Assembly (NCBI GenBank): GCA_030169165.1
Contig: CM058044.1
Coordinates: 21,977,421 to 22,041,420 of the forward strand
Reading direction: 5' to 3'
From: Centaurea solstitialis
Taxonomy: Eukaryota > Streptophyta > Magnoliopsida > Asterales > Asteraceae
Length of the DNA: 64,000 nt
Each line of letters opens with the position of its first letter. Position 1 is the first letter of the stretch. The notes under the pieces were generated by a model. That model was not told the origin of the DNA. It searched no databases and worked only from the letters and a program-made list of their open reading frames with translations. The position numbers and the translations under genes were made by a program. This document shows positions 9,481 to 20,505 of the stretch, piece by piece.

Positions 9481-9567
9481 AAAATTATTATTTTTTCTAA
9501 GGGTAATAATTTATTAGAAGTTTTTTTATAATCAAATAACTAAATCGGAATTTTATTCTTTCTGTAG

Positions 9568-10300
9568 ATGTCTTATTATGCTATACCGTTATTCACCTGA
9601 GGAGTCTCTCTGCCTCATTACGGGGAAATGGAAGCTTATAGGTCAAAATTTTCCAGTTTGGAAAATGCACCTTGACAACGTCTTGAGTGAGAAACCCGTT
9701 TCATGATCTAAGAGCAATTCTCCTGAAAAGGAATTTGCTCAGTATTTCAAATTTATGGCTGATGAGTTGGACGTTATGTCAATTCTATCTTTCTCTACTT
9801 CGCCCAAGTTCACGGCCGATCTAAGAGTTAAGTTCTGCCATGAGGTCATGAAAGATATAGAGAACCAAGTTGGTTTCTATAAGAATTGCGGGAAGTATCT
9901 GATAATGCAAGAGATATTTTCACTGAAGCTGGAAATGGGTCAATCAGCTAAAGACCATCTCATGGAAATGAGGAGGCGCTTTAAATGTTTGTCACGATTG
10001 GGATACAAGATGGCCCCGGAAGAGCTGGTGTATCTGATGTGGTTCTCACTCCTGAATGAGATTCATGTCACAGCTAGTGATTTCATGGGAGAGCCCAGAA
10101 TGGACGTGGCAAAGGTTCATGAGGACATTTTGGACAGTTTGGAGCCGAAACCAGCAAGTGCTGAACTCATGGACACTGATTGGATTAATGAGCTGGGAGA
10201 TCTAAGTTGCCCAGAATGTGGTAGCCAAGATATTTGCGTCTACTTATTCAACGCTTGCCAGATGGACATCGGTTTGCCCGATGCGCCAGGATCTTTATGA
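9568..10300 (+). pseudogene. C1 copia gag remnant
   Basis: The ATG at 9568 follows a TTCTTTCTGTAG tract. The start of the C2 gag is recognisable here, but a lost base after codon 10 shifts the frame. A long open piece runs from 9755 to 10300 and carries the helical UBN2-type gag core (DHLMEMRRRFKCLSRLGYKM, ELVYLMWFSL). It ends at CPECGSQDIC, a poor match to a CX2CX4HX4C knuckle. The tail of this frame overlaps the start of the pol-like frame at 10234. Gag would form the particle; this copy cannot. Confidence 0.75.
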
Positions 10301-10800
10301 TAGATTGTTTGGTCACTTCTTATGAATCATGGGTACTTGATACAGGCATTGGTAATCACATTTGTAATCATTTACAGGGATTCAATAGAAGAGAGACTCT
10401 GAAGAAGGATCGTTCGAACCTACGAGTCGGTGAAGGCACGATGCTTGTAGCCGAAGCCGTGGGGTCTTATCATCTTAGTTTCCCCTCGGGTCTAGTTTTG
10501 GAACTCGAGAACTGTTATTATGTTCCAAAGATGATCAAAAACATTATTTCTTTTGATTTATTAGTAGACCAAGGTTTTTATTTTAAATATGATTATAAAA
10601 TAATTTCTTGCTCTAAAAGTGATATTTTCTATTTCAAGGCAACTCCCACTAATGGTCTATATGTGTTAAATCTGCAAGAGAATAATAGTGAAATTTATCA
10701 TATAAGTAAAAGATCCAACGAAATTGAGGATCAAACTTACCTCTGGCATTGCCGGCTGGGACACATAAACAAGAAACGCATAGACCAACTCCAGAAATGA
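10234..10800 (+). pseudogene. C1 protease remnant and GAG-pre-integrase domain
   Basis: The first third carries SWVLDTGIGNHICN, where copia proteases have the D-[ST]-G active site, here DTG. It continues through the usual spacer (LVLELENCYYVPKMIKNIISFDLL) to the zinc-binding GAG-pre-integrase motif TYLWHCRLGHINKKR (H...H). It stops at a TGA (10798-10800) where C2 reads on, so a premature stop separates this from integrase. Confidence 0.75.
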
Positions 10801-10906
10801 GGACTTCTAGGGTCTTTCGATTTTAGGGCATTTAACAACTGCGAATCTTGTTTATTCGGCAAGATGACAAAGCAGCCATTTAACAAAGATTGTAAGAGAT
10901 TGTGAC

Positions 10907-11299
10907 TTGTTAGGAATTATACACACAAATGTATGTGGTCCTTTTAGTCATGAGGCAAGAGGAGGATACCGGTACTTCATCACCTTTACTGACGATTTCA
11001 GTAGGTATGGATATGTCTATCTCATAAGACATAAATCTAAAGCCTTTGAGAGATTCATGGAATTTCAGAATGAAGTACAGAATCAACTTGACAGAAAGAT
11101 CAAGTTTCTACGGTCAGATCGTGGGGGCGAATATCTAAGTCAGGAGTTTGAAAATCCTCTGATGGAATGTTGGATTGTATCACAACTCACACCTCCGTAT
11201 ACACCTCAGATGAATGGTGTCTCAGAAGGGAGGAATCGTACCTTACTTGATATGGTACGATCGATGATGTGTCGCTCCACGTTACCAGTATCGTTCTGA
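10907..11299 (+). pseudogene. C1 integrase catalytic core
   Basis: Contains the rve core with its acidic residues: the first Asp region is changed (IHTNVCGPF, where C2 has RTDLCGPF, so Asp is replaced by Asn), the second Asp is in LRSDRGGEY, and the Glu is in NGVSEGRNRTL. The frame ends at a TGA within the sequence equivalent to SFWGHAL. Loss of the first Asp alone would abolish strand transfer. Confidence 0.75.
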
Positions 11300-11338
11300 G
11301 GACACACGCTCGAAACAGTAGCACACATACTGAACATA

Positions 11339-11932
11339 GTGCCAACAAAATCGGTAGAAAATACCCCGTACGAGATTTGGACGGGCAGGAAACCTAAGTT
11401 TTCGTTTCTGAAGATTTGGGGTTGTGAGGTATACGTCAAGCGTACAACCTCCGAGAAACTGAAACCCAAATCAGATAAGTGTATCTTCGTAGGTTATCCC
11501 AAGACCATAGTAGGGTACTACTTCTACAATCCTAACGAGAACAAAGTCTTTGTGGCTCAAAATGGAGAATTTCTGGAGGACAAATTTCTCAGTCTCGAGA
11601 ATACCAGAAATGATGTAGATCTACAGGAAGTAGAAGAAGATATCACTATACCGAGTGTTGAGCCATTAATTCAACAAGAACATGTTGAACCTCAACCAAA
11701 AACGGTTAAGGAAGTGCAAACACATGACTTTCGCAGATCCACTAGGATACGACAAGAACTAGATAGGTATCTTGGATTTCTAATCGCCCAAGACAATGGG
11801 GATTTGAATGAACCGGCATCCTATGGAGATGTTGTCTTAGGCAGTGATTCTGAACAATGGCTGGAAGCCATGAAGGCAGAGATGCAATCCATGTATGAAA
11901 ACCTAGTTTGGGAGTTGACAGATTTTCCCTAA
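11339..11932 (+). pseudogene. C1 integrase C-terminus and RT N-terminal edge
   Basis: Matches C2 from PTKSVENTPYE through FLKIWGCEVYVK, KPKSDKCIFVGYPK and the acidic linker to EQWLEAMKAEMQSMYENLVWEL, the start of RVT_2. A TAA replaces the glutamine codon seen in C2. The frame then runs straight into a different lineage's RT tail, with the whole RT palm (YVDD region) missing. Confidence 0.75.
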
Positions 11933-11941
11933 CACTGTAAA

Positions 11942-12341
11942 ATGTCTATAATGGGTGAACTAACTTACTTTTTAGGACATCAGATCAAGCAATCTGAAAA
12001 GAGAATCTTTATCAACCAAGGTAAATATGTACCTGATATGCCAAAGAAATTTGATATCACATCTTGTACACCGATGAAGACTCCTATGGCTCCTCCTCTC
12101 TTACTTGACAAAGATTCAAATGGAAAGCCTGTCGTGTGACTCTTTATCGAGGAATGATTGGCTCCCTGCTGTATCTTACAGCGAGTCATCCTGATATCAT
12201 GTATTCTACTTGTTTATGTGCTCGTTATCAAGCTGAACCCAAAGAATCCCATCTGACTGCTGTAAAGCGGATTTTCAGATATCTGAAGGGTACTCCTAAT
12301 CTGGGTATTCGGTACGCCAAGGACTCAGGGTTTGATCTAAC
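11942..12341 (+). pseudogene. C1 RT C-terminal part and RNase H start from a second copia lineage
   Basis: Starts MSIMGELTYFLGHQIKQ, the region downstream of the YVDD motif in SIRE/Tork-type copia RTs, and continues through MIGSLLYLTASHPDI and RYLKGTPNLGIRYAKDSGFDLT. A lost base near 12136 shifts the frame. C2 has a quite different sequence at this position (YILGIQIYRNRS, IYAMLCTRPDV), so the join at about 11938 is a lineage switch. The reading frame is cut by the C3 insertion at 12341 and resumes at 26373. Confidence 0.75.
12337..12341. repeat. C3 target-site duplication, left copy
   Basis: CTAAC directly before the C3 LTR; the same five bases follow the 3' LTR at 26368-26372. Confidence 0.9.
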
Positions 12342-12681
12342 TGTTAGAAATTATGTGCAGAAGTTGACAAACCAGTGATCACACGTCCAACGTTATAAGA
12401 CATTTGAGGGTCACACCTGTGAGGACCTGTAATTCGAATAAGTAAAATAACCCCAGTTCGGAGAGTTTGGATTTATAATAGTTAATTATAAATCAGTTAG
12501 GTGTTTCTTGTAGAAACTCCAAAGTTGAAGGTTTCTTGGAATTAATTAATAGGGATTATATATTTATTAGTTAAATAAATATATAACAGGATTAATTAAT
12601 CAGTTAAATATTTATCTAGAACATATTTGGAAATTGTTAAACACGGAATATTCTTTTCTTGGTGGAAAAGAAATGGAATAT
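12342..12681 (+). repeat. C3 5' LTR, truncated or recombined
   Basis: About 340 bp align closely with the first 340 bp of the 3' LTR (25498-25836) and then diverge abruptly after GGAATAT. The remaining 531 bp of the 3' LTR, including its CCCCAACA end, have no counterpart here, and no TGGTATCAGAGCC primer site follows. Confidence 0.8.
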
Positions 12682-13340
12682 CCGTTCCAAATGGGCCACG
12701 ATATGAACATGCTCAAAGCCCAGATTTTGGACCAAGTTTGTGGCCCAAAAAGAGTAAATTGGTTTTTAGGCTTTTATCCTAATTAATTTTATTTTAAATG
12801 GTATCTATTTAATAAATAAAGTTAAGGGATTTTATTTGATAATTATCCCTAGTAAAATTGTGTTTTATCAAACCAGTGATTTGATGCGTTTGGTCGAATA
12901 GGCCTCGTGTCATGTTTTGACCAGTTGGTCAAACCATAACACAGTTTATAGGCTAGCATTAATATTCCGATCAGTTAGCTCAGAATATCCGGTTTGATAT
13001 AATTTTTGGATAAAAAGGAAAATATTTAGAAAATTGGTTTTAATTTATAAAATAGATTTATTGTTTATAAATCTTTCGTATTTTTATAAATTAGTTAAAA
13101 ACCGATTTCAGATTAAAATATTAGTTTTGATTTATGAAATACTTTGTTTTGTAAATCAGTTAAAACCATGTTTTTATGATAAACAAGAAACGGGATAATT
13201 TTCATGGATCTAGGATTGTTTTACGCTTTATTATATATTGCTTATTTCTGCTATATATAAATGTGTGGTTTGTTTAATTTATATACCTGTTTGTGTATAT
13301 TAATTATGTTTATTATAGCTTTTGCCAACTTAGACCCTTG
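12682..13340 (+). other. Unmatched sequence replacing the C3 U5/primer-site region
   Basis: It looks LTR-like (GGGCCACG, AGCCCA, GTGGCCCAA words and AT-rich blocks) but matches nothing else here. It could be an alternative LTR form brought in by recombination. No ORF. Confidence 0.45.
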
Positions 13341-13349
13341 GATTAATTT

Positions 13350-14290
13350 TTGCGGAGGCCTGCGTGCCACTTACAACCCCGTTGTAATGTAAAAATGACC
13401 TTAGGATAGTCTTTTTATTTCTGGAGTTCCATCAAAGATGCCGAGGCCAGTGGGAGCTACGCAGGCGATATAATACTTAATAGTTTAGGTCATATTGGTC
13501 CATAGGATTAATTGACAAACCTATATTTACAAGTTTATTAAACTGTGTGGTTGTGTTTATCTGTTCGTGATTATTGATATTGCATGATCAGTCTTATCAA
13601 ATGTTTTTTTTAAATCGTTAAAACCAATAAAATCAAGAAAATGGTTTTTGAATTTTAAATACCAGTTTCATAAATAAATTAAATGATATTTTTCTGTTTT
13701 TCAAAATCCATGATTATAAGATTGTTTTTCTTATAAAGGCATGTTGACAAAACAGTTAGTTTTGAATAGTAGATGTGCTTTTAAAACAGTTAGTTTTAGT
13801 AGCAAGTATGCTTTTAAACAGGTAGTTTAATAGCATGAGTGTTTTCAACAGTTAGTTATAAACACCAGTTGCCTTTTAAACAGTCAGTTCTAAATAGCAA
13901 TTTTAAAATACTGGAAATTAAAGTTTTTACATAACTTAGATAAAACCCTAGAAAAATCATAGATCAGTAAGTGCAACCCACTTGTGGACACCTCCTGCGT
14001 AAGGTACGCGGTCGTTGAAAGTGCTCAAACCTTGGGCGTCTGCGTTCAAACCCCAAGTTGGAGGGGGTGAAGAGACTCTGCGATAATTGGGTGGTACCAG
14101 CCAGAGTACATCCTGTCCTGAGTGGTGCGATCTATTTTGGTTCTATAATGTTCACCGGGTGGTATCGGGCCAAAATGCACTTGGAAGGACTAAAACATGT
14201 ACGGTTTTATCCGTTGTCCCGAAAAGATCTAGGAGTCATGTTAGGTAGATATGATTGGTAAAAGTCCTTACCTACCTAAATAATGCGTGA
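13350..14290 (+). other. C3 conserved leader block
   Basis: Carries the leader words shared with C1 and C2: CCTGCGTGCCACTTACAACC, GCCAGTGGGAGC, CGTTCAAACC, GCGATAATTGGG, GGTACCAGCCAGAGTACAT and GGTGCGATCTATTTTGG. A tandem repeat unique to C3 (13749-13905) is inserted in the middle. The GC-rich segment of C1 and C2 is absent. Confidence 0.6.
13749..13905 (+). repeat. Tandem repeat in the C3 leader
   Basis: About five imperfect copies of a 30-40 bp unit built on TTTTAAACAGTTAGTTTTA followed by ATAGCA-like sequence. Confidence 0.65.
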
Positions 14291-14429
14291 CTTGGTGGGG
14301 CGTGAGCAAACCGCACACCAGGGAGCATGAAATAAGGGTCCTAGCCCAATAATTGATCATTTAAGGGTTTTTGATATTTATTGGGAATCGTTTATTCAAA
14401 TGTACTAAAACCAAGTTTTAAATGTGTAG

Positions 14430-15290
14430 ATGGCAAACACAGGAACCAACACAAACAACCTATCTCCTTGCTCCATCCTAGAAAAGGACAACCTAACTAG
14501 GTCGAACTTTCACGACTGGGAGTGCAATCTGCAGATTGTGCTCAGGCATGAGAGAAAATGGTATATCCTAGAACAACCTCTAGGAGAGGCCCCACCAGCT
14601 AATGCTAATGCGACTGTAGGGAATGCTTATAGAAAGTATATCGACGATTTGCTGGATGTTGGTTGTCTGATGCTTACAACTATGAGCCCAGAATTCCAAA
14701 CGGGCCTCATGAACACTAATGCTTATGACATCATCCGCTAGTTGAGGGACATGTTTCAGACGCAAGCTCGCACAGAGCATTATGACGCCACGAGGGCTCT
14801 TAACGCATGCAAGATGGCCAAGGGGACCTTTGTAAGCGCCCATGTCATGAGAATGAAGAGGCACTTAGACCACCTAGAGAGAGACTTGGTCACCCAGTCC
14901 CATTGCAGCTGGCAACGGACACGATACTCAATTCATTGTCCGATGACTATAAGCAGTTTGTGATTAATTTCAATATGAATAACATGGAAAAGACCATTGC
15001 TGAACTGCATTCCATGTTGAAAACTGCTGAATTGAGTATGGGAACCAAGGCCAAAGATGTTTTGATGGTCAAGGATGGTGGAGTGAAAAGGAAGCATGGG
15101 CATGGAAACACCAGTAAGGGCAAGGACCAATTTCAGGTCAACTTGAGTGCACCCAAGGTTGTTGATAATGACAAAGGCAAGCACAAGGGCAAGAAGGTTA
15201 AAGCCAACAAAGCAAGGACCAATAATCGATGCTTCAAGTGTCATGAAATCGGTCATTGGTGGCAGAACTGCCCAAAGCGTCACAAAAAAG
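14430..15290 (+). pseudogene. C3 copia gag with CCHC zinc knuckle
   Basis: Begins MANTGTNTNNLSPCSILEKD and shows the UBN2-type gag fold (NFHDWECNLQIVLRHERKW, later ILNSLSDDYKQFVINFNMN). The C-terminal knuckle CFKCHEIGHWWQNCP fits CX2CX4HX4C, the nucleic-acid-binding motif of gag. A TAG at 14739-14741 interrupts codon 104, and a one-base shift lies near 14880, after which the frame from 14807 continues to the knuckle. The copy is dead, but damage is limited to these two lesions. A basic, lysine/glycine-rich linker precedes the knuckle. Confidence 0.8.
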
Positions 15291-15387
15291 GTATAAACAC
15301 TTCAGCTATTTGTGATTGCTTTAGTTTATCACTTTCACTTGTTAGTATACAAGTGTATTGACACCTAGAGCAAATGTTTAATTGCAG
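15291..15387 (+). other. Possible intron after the C3 gag knuckle
   Basis: The knuckle is followed by AAAG/GTATAAAC, and 97 bp later by TTTAATTGCAG/GTGG, good plant 5' and 3' splice signals around a T-rich stretch. Gag-to-pol introns exist in some plant copia elements; here nothing pol-like follows, so this is inference. Confidence 0.4.
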
Positions 15388-17122
15388 GTGGTCATCAGAA
15401 GTGAAGTGCCCAGTTTGCGAGGATCAACATGCAAGTTTACTTTTAAGATATCATCAAGACAATTTTTAATTTTTTGTTTATGGCTGAAAACAAATTTTAT
15501 GGTGCCAAATTTTGGTCCTGGATGTTTATTGGTTTTTAAATTTTTGGTTACTCTATTGGTTTTTAAAAATTTAAGATTATTGTCTTGATTTAATATCTTT
15601 GTGCATGGTCTTTTGAATATGATTAAGTCAAGATTGAATTGATTCAAAATTTTGATCCTAGATATTGTCTATTACACTAACAAAATTACTTCAATGTTTT
15701 AAATAATTAATTTTGAAGTAATATATGAAAACTGTCAAAACACATGAAGTACTATTTTATAGGAATGTGTTTTGGAATAAAACATATATGAGTAAAATGA
15801 TTATAAAAGTATTTATAGTCAGTCTTAATTACTCATATGTTCAAAAGGAATTTAGGATGGTATCTCAGATGTCCTTGATAACATCAGTATTTATAAAACT
15901 AGAAAATTCCAAGCCTAGGAATTGGGTTTGATAAAATCCAGTTAAGTTTTATAAATAGTAAAACTCTAGGGTCTAAAGTCTTAAACTCATTACTTAAAAT
16001 AGTTTTGGCAAAGGGAGTCAAGTTTTGACTAAGTCAATCAAGTATTAATTTTAAGTAATGGTTAGTTTTCATATAGGTTAGTGGGAGCCCAGTTTATTAT
16101 ATAGCTAAGTTCTTGATAAAGAATAAAGATATATTATTGATTATAGGAATTCATAATCCAGATAGGATATAGAATACATGATCTACTCTTTAATTACAAA
16201 AGGACAAGATCAAGTGTTTCAAAGTTTTAGAAACAACATAAAGTCAAAATTTAGACTTTAAGAAAAATCAATAATTACGTGTTGAAATAATAGAGATATT
16301 AAATATCTTTTAAGACCATCAAGTTTTATAAAAAAAACACTAGGATAAATTTCCTGGATCTACCAGTTTGGTAGATGGAAATGTTTTTAGATTTCAGGTA
16401 GAAATCGTTTATCTACACAGCAACGAAGGTAAGTTGCGAGAGTTGACTTTACATATTCAAGGAAACTAGGAGTTATTCCGGTATCTCCGAGTTCAGGGGC
16501 TATGGTAAAGATGAGTCTAGTTTTTGTTTAAAGGTGTTTGCAAAACAAAACTAGCAGAACCAAGTTAAAAGTATTGTTTAATACTAAACTTGTGTTGTCT
16601 TGGTCGTTTCTTTGATTAGTATCGTAACGACTAATCAAAAGGTTTAAAATTGAATAAAGGTGATAATTCTTTTAAACCAATATAAGTACACATTGAATAG
16701 ACAACCAAAAAGTAACATTGAAATGCTATTAATTTTGTAATTGATTACAGAGTGTAATATGGACTATACAAAATTAGTTTTGTTGTTTTTATTTTATATT
16801 TTTGCATGTTTTTGATCTGGGAATAAAACTAGTCTCAAGTTTTATTTGAAACTTATCCGTGACAACTTATCATGGTGGGAACCAGATAGGGCTTTAAAGT
16901 CATCGTGAGTTTTTGGGTAGTTACGATCAGAGTGTTGAATAACAGCTACAAGCGATGTAGACCAAAAACTGCACGGATATTCGATAGAGTAGCGAATATC
17001 GGATGTGATCTGCTGGTTGAGATTACTTCATGGATTTAGTCATAAGTAAATCTCACAGTAGGTTGTCCTTAGCACCTGAGGTATTTGGTTTCGGATTACG
17101 AGGACTGTTGGATACTTAGTAC
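15388..17122 (+). other. C3 non-coding interior in place of pol
   Basis: AT-rich, with no protease, integrase, RT or RNase H motif in any frame. The last 200 bp (GGTTGTCCTTAGCACCTGAG, TTGGTTTCGGATTACGAGGAC) match the 3' non-coding end of C2 near 23915-23960, so the 3' border region is shared between the two families while pol is absent. Confidence 0.65.
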
Positions 17123-17127
17123 GTTCT
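17123..17127. repeat. C2 target-site duplication, left copy
   Basis: GTTCT before the C2 5' LTR; GTTCT again at 25011-25015 after the 3' LTR. Confidence 0.9.
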
Positions 17128-17714
17128 TGTTAGGATTATGTGCAAGACAGTAACACAGTTTACCGTGTCCAATGTTATAAGACACTAGTGGGTCACACTG
17201 CTACACACCCGATTTGAGATCGTTTGGATTATTTGTGTGAGAAATAATTAATTGATTTTAATTATTAAAAAGAGAGAAAGAATAAATAATAAATAAATTA
17301 TTAAATATAATTATTAATTAATTAACAGTTTGTTAATTAAGGATAATTATTAAGGAGTTATATTTGGTTAAGAACACTGCCTTATTTATCTTTATAAATA
17401 AAGGCTTAACCTGATAAACCAGTTGCTTGATTATCAAGAAAAATATATTCTCTCTCTCTTTCTCCCCGTCGCCGGCCTCACACACACGTACAACCGGAGT
17501 CGTTTTCCGATCAATCCACGGCGGTCTAGCAGCCAGTCTCAAGGTGGTGCCAATAGCGGTGTACTCCCCATTCGCATTTCGGAGGTTTTTATTGCATAAA
17601 GGTAAACCATCTGATCAACACTTAATTGTATCTGTAAAAGGTTTAGGATGGATCCGTTTTGGGAATCAGTTTTTGTTATCCGCTGCGCGTTATTCGCTCC
17701 TACGATTCCCAACA
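17128..17714 (+). repeat. C2 5' LTR
   Basis: TGTTAGGATTATG to ATTCCCAACA. A TATA box, TATAAATAAAGG, starts at 17393. A consensus 5' splice site, AAAG/GTAAAC, lies at 17601/17602. Confidence 0.92.
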
Positions 17715-17715
17715 G

Positions 17716-17729
17716 TGGTATCAGAGCCA
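17716..17729 (+). promoter_or_regulatory. C2 primer-binding site
   Basis: TGGTATCAGAGCCA, complementary to initiator methionine tRNA, one base after the LTR. Confidence 0.9.
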
Positions 17730-17829
17730 CTTCCTAAACCTACAGATCAGGTATAATTATGGCTTTAGGTTTATAAAAATTCGATTTATATCTTTTTCTC
17801 ATGTTAAAAATTGATTTTTCACGAAAACC

Positions 17830-18640
17830 TAACGAAACGGAGATCGGTGGTGGAACGGCGGCAGTTAGCCGGCCGAACCACCATGCCAACCACCGTTCAC
17901 CGGAAACCACAGCCGACCGCACCACAGATGGTGGTAGCGGCACCGGCTGCCCCAGCTATCGCTGGCCGCACCACAGCTTGTGGTTGCGGCGCTGGCTACG
18001 GTGGGGATCAACCACCGCCCCACCGCTTGTGGTGGTGGTGTTGATCGGTTTTTCGGGCCATCAATCGGCGATGGTGGCTGAGGCTGCTGTCGTCGATGGC
18101 AACAGAGGTCGTCGAATCGAAAGCCACACCAAATCGATGGTGGTGGCGATCGATTGTTTAATCAAGCCACCGATCGTCGGCGGTGGCTGTCGCTGCCGTC
18201 GTCGATGACGGTGGTGTTGATTTTGTTTCATTCACCGTCCACGGCGATGGTGGTGGCGTTGCGCCGCTGCTGTCGCCGCTGTTGCGGTGGTGGCGCTGGC
18301 TCGGTTGTTCGTCGGAAAACAGCGATGGTGGTGGCGAACGCTGCCGCTGTCGTCGGAATCCTAAATCGGTGGCGACGACGGTAGTTGTTTCCGTTGATGT
18401 CGTCACCGGCGATGGCGAAGGATGGCCGCGGTGGTCGAATTGCTGCCGCAAGGTGGCGTCGGCCACTGCCGTTTTTCGATCAAGACGACTGGAGGCGGCG
18501 GTGGTGGCGTTTGAGCTACTACTGTCGTCGATCACCATTAACCACCAGCTCGCGCCGCGAGTGACTGGTTCGCGCCGCGAGCAGCAACTGTTGGTGGTGG
18601 TTGTTTTTCCTGCGTATCCGATCTAGCATGACGATGATGG
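17830..18640 (+). other. C2 GC-rich leader segment
   Basis: Same position and composition as 7620-8390 in C1 (GGTGGTGGCG, GCCGCTGCTGTCG words). Open frames on both strands arise from lack of AT-rich stops and do not match C1 frames. The two segments have similar words but poor collinear alignment, which points to selection on composition or rapid repeat turnover. Confidence 0.55.
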
Positions 18641-18844
18641 CAGATAGCTATTGTTTTTCGGGATAAGCTTCGATAATTAAGGGTTCAAGCCAGATAGGTT
18701 TAAAACCCTAGGAATTAAAATTAATTTTATTTTGTTAAAATTAATTATTTCTAAAGAAAGTTAGAATCTAGTTAAGATCTTATTTTTGTTAGTTGATGTC
18801 ATAGTCAAACCCTTTGACCCGTGGTTATGTTTTATTCGTTTTTG

Positions 18845-19620
18845 GGTACGGGAGGCCTGCGTGCCATTTACAACCCGTGTATTAGGTATTAAAATTTAAA
18901 TAAAATTGTCGAAGAATCGAGAACTGAAGACGGAGCCCGGGAGACAACCATGGAGCTTGGAGCCAGTGGGAGCGCCGAGAAGATCAGACCTTGTGTGTTG
19001 TTGTCACCTAGGGATAAGACTGTCGGTTTTGTGTTGGCTCACAAAGCAACATTAGTTTAAGGGTTACGACTATGACATGTTTATATTTGAATTGCGTGGT
19101 TGTTAATATTACATAATAGTGATTAAATATAAATTGTTAAAACTGAATGTTTTTTAAAATGAAATGGATACAAATACAGTTTGTGTTTGGATCCAGTTTT
19201 TCAAATAAAACTGGCAAAGTTAAAACCCTTGTTAAAATCATAGATCAGTGTGCAACCCGCTTAGGGGCACCTCCGGTGTAAGGTACGTAGGGCATTGCGA
19301 GTGAGCACACCTTGAGCGCCTGCGTTCAAACCGAAACTGGGAGGGGATGAAAAGACTCTGCGAATTATCTCCGGCTGGTACCGGCCAGAGTACGTCCAGG
19401 TCCCTGGTGGTGCGATCTGTTTTGGTAATTATTTATTCACCCGGTGGTACCGGGCCAAAATGCACTAGAGGGACTAAATATGCACAGATTGTATCTGATG
19501 TCCCGATGTTCTAGAAGTCGTGTTTTGGTTTTAAATACGATTGGTATAAGTTTTATCTACCAGAAATAGCATGCATCGACTCGTGTGAGCACACCGCTTG
19601 CCGACACATGTGAAATATGG
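18845..19620 (+). other. C2 conserved leader block
   Basis: Counterpart of 8680-9480 and 13350-14290. The hairpin here is CCCGG-TGGTA-CCGGG (19440-19454), a changed stem relative to C1 that still pairs. Confidence 0.6.
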
Positions 19621-19710
19621 ATTCTAGTCTAGTAAATTTATTTTAAGGGTAATAATTTATTAGAAGTTTTATAATTATAAACTAAATTGGAATTTTTATT
19701 CTTATTGTAG

Positions 19711-20492
19711 ATGTCAAATTCTGTAATTCCGTTTTATACCCCTGAGGAGTCACTCCATCTCATCAATACAAAATGGAAGCTTACAGGTCAAAATTTTCCA
19801 GTTTGGAAAATGCACCTTGATAATATCTTGTGTGCACAGGGTAAGCTATACGTTTAGATTAACCTGTTTCACGACCTAAGAGTAATTCTCCTAAAAAGAA
19901 ATTTACTCAGTATTTTAAATATCTGGAGGATGAATCGGATGTTATGTCAATTCTGATTTTCTCTATATCACCCGAGCTTGCGGGAGATCTAAGAGTTAAA
20001 TCCAGCCACGAGGTCGTAAAAGATATGGAAAACCAGTTAGGTTTCTATAAACATACATGTAAGCTTCTGATCATGAAAGAGATACTTTCATTGAAGCTAA
20101 GAAAAGAACAATCAGTTAAAGATCATCTTATCGAAATGAGAAGACTCTTTAAATGATTGACGCGTCTGGGATACAAGATGACTCAGGAAGAGCTAGTGTA
20201 TCTGATGTGGTACTCACTCTCGAAGGAGATATGTGACACAGCTAGTGCCTACATGAAAGAACCAAAGATCGATGTGACAAAAGTACATGAGGATATTTTG
20301 GCCAGTTTGGAGCCAAAACCAGCACCTGCTGAACTCATGGACAGTGATTGGATTGATGAACCGGGAGATCTAAGTTGCCCAGAATGCGGTAGCCAGGATA
20401 TTTGCAAGCACTCACTGAATATCGACCAGATAGAGATCGGTTTACTCGATGCTCCAGGTATCTTTATGATAGATTGCTTAATCACTTCTTAT
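19711..20492 (+). pseudogene. C2 copia gag
   Basis: The ATG follows CTTATTGTAG. The product starts MSNSVIPFYTPEESLHLI, then WKLTGQNFPVWKMHLDN, the hallmark N-terminal gag motif of this copia group, and continues with the helical core. Stops occur at 19855-19857 and 20155-20157 (splitting the open pieces 19944-20156 and 20157-20537). The tail CPECGSQDICKH is a degraded or absent zinc knuckle, as in C1. Confidence 0.75.
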
Positions 20493-20505
20493 GAATCATG
20501 GGTAA

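Noticed and set aside
12136..12378. C1 RNase H frame ending VRNYVQKLTNQ as a genuine C-terminus.
   Set aside because: The last 11 residues are translated from the C3 LTR; the real continuation is at 26373.
17427..17756. Open frame across the C2 LTR end and primer site (also 24726-25151 in the 3' LTR).
   Set aside because: It lies in LTR sequence, crosses the primer site and has no recognisable domain; the two copies read alike only because LTRs are repeats.
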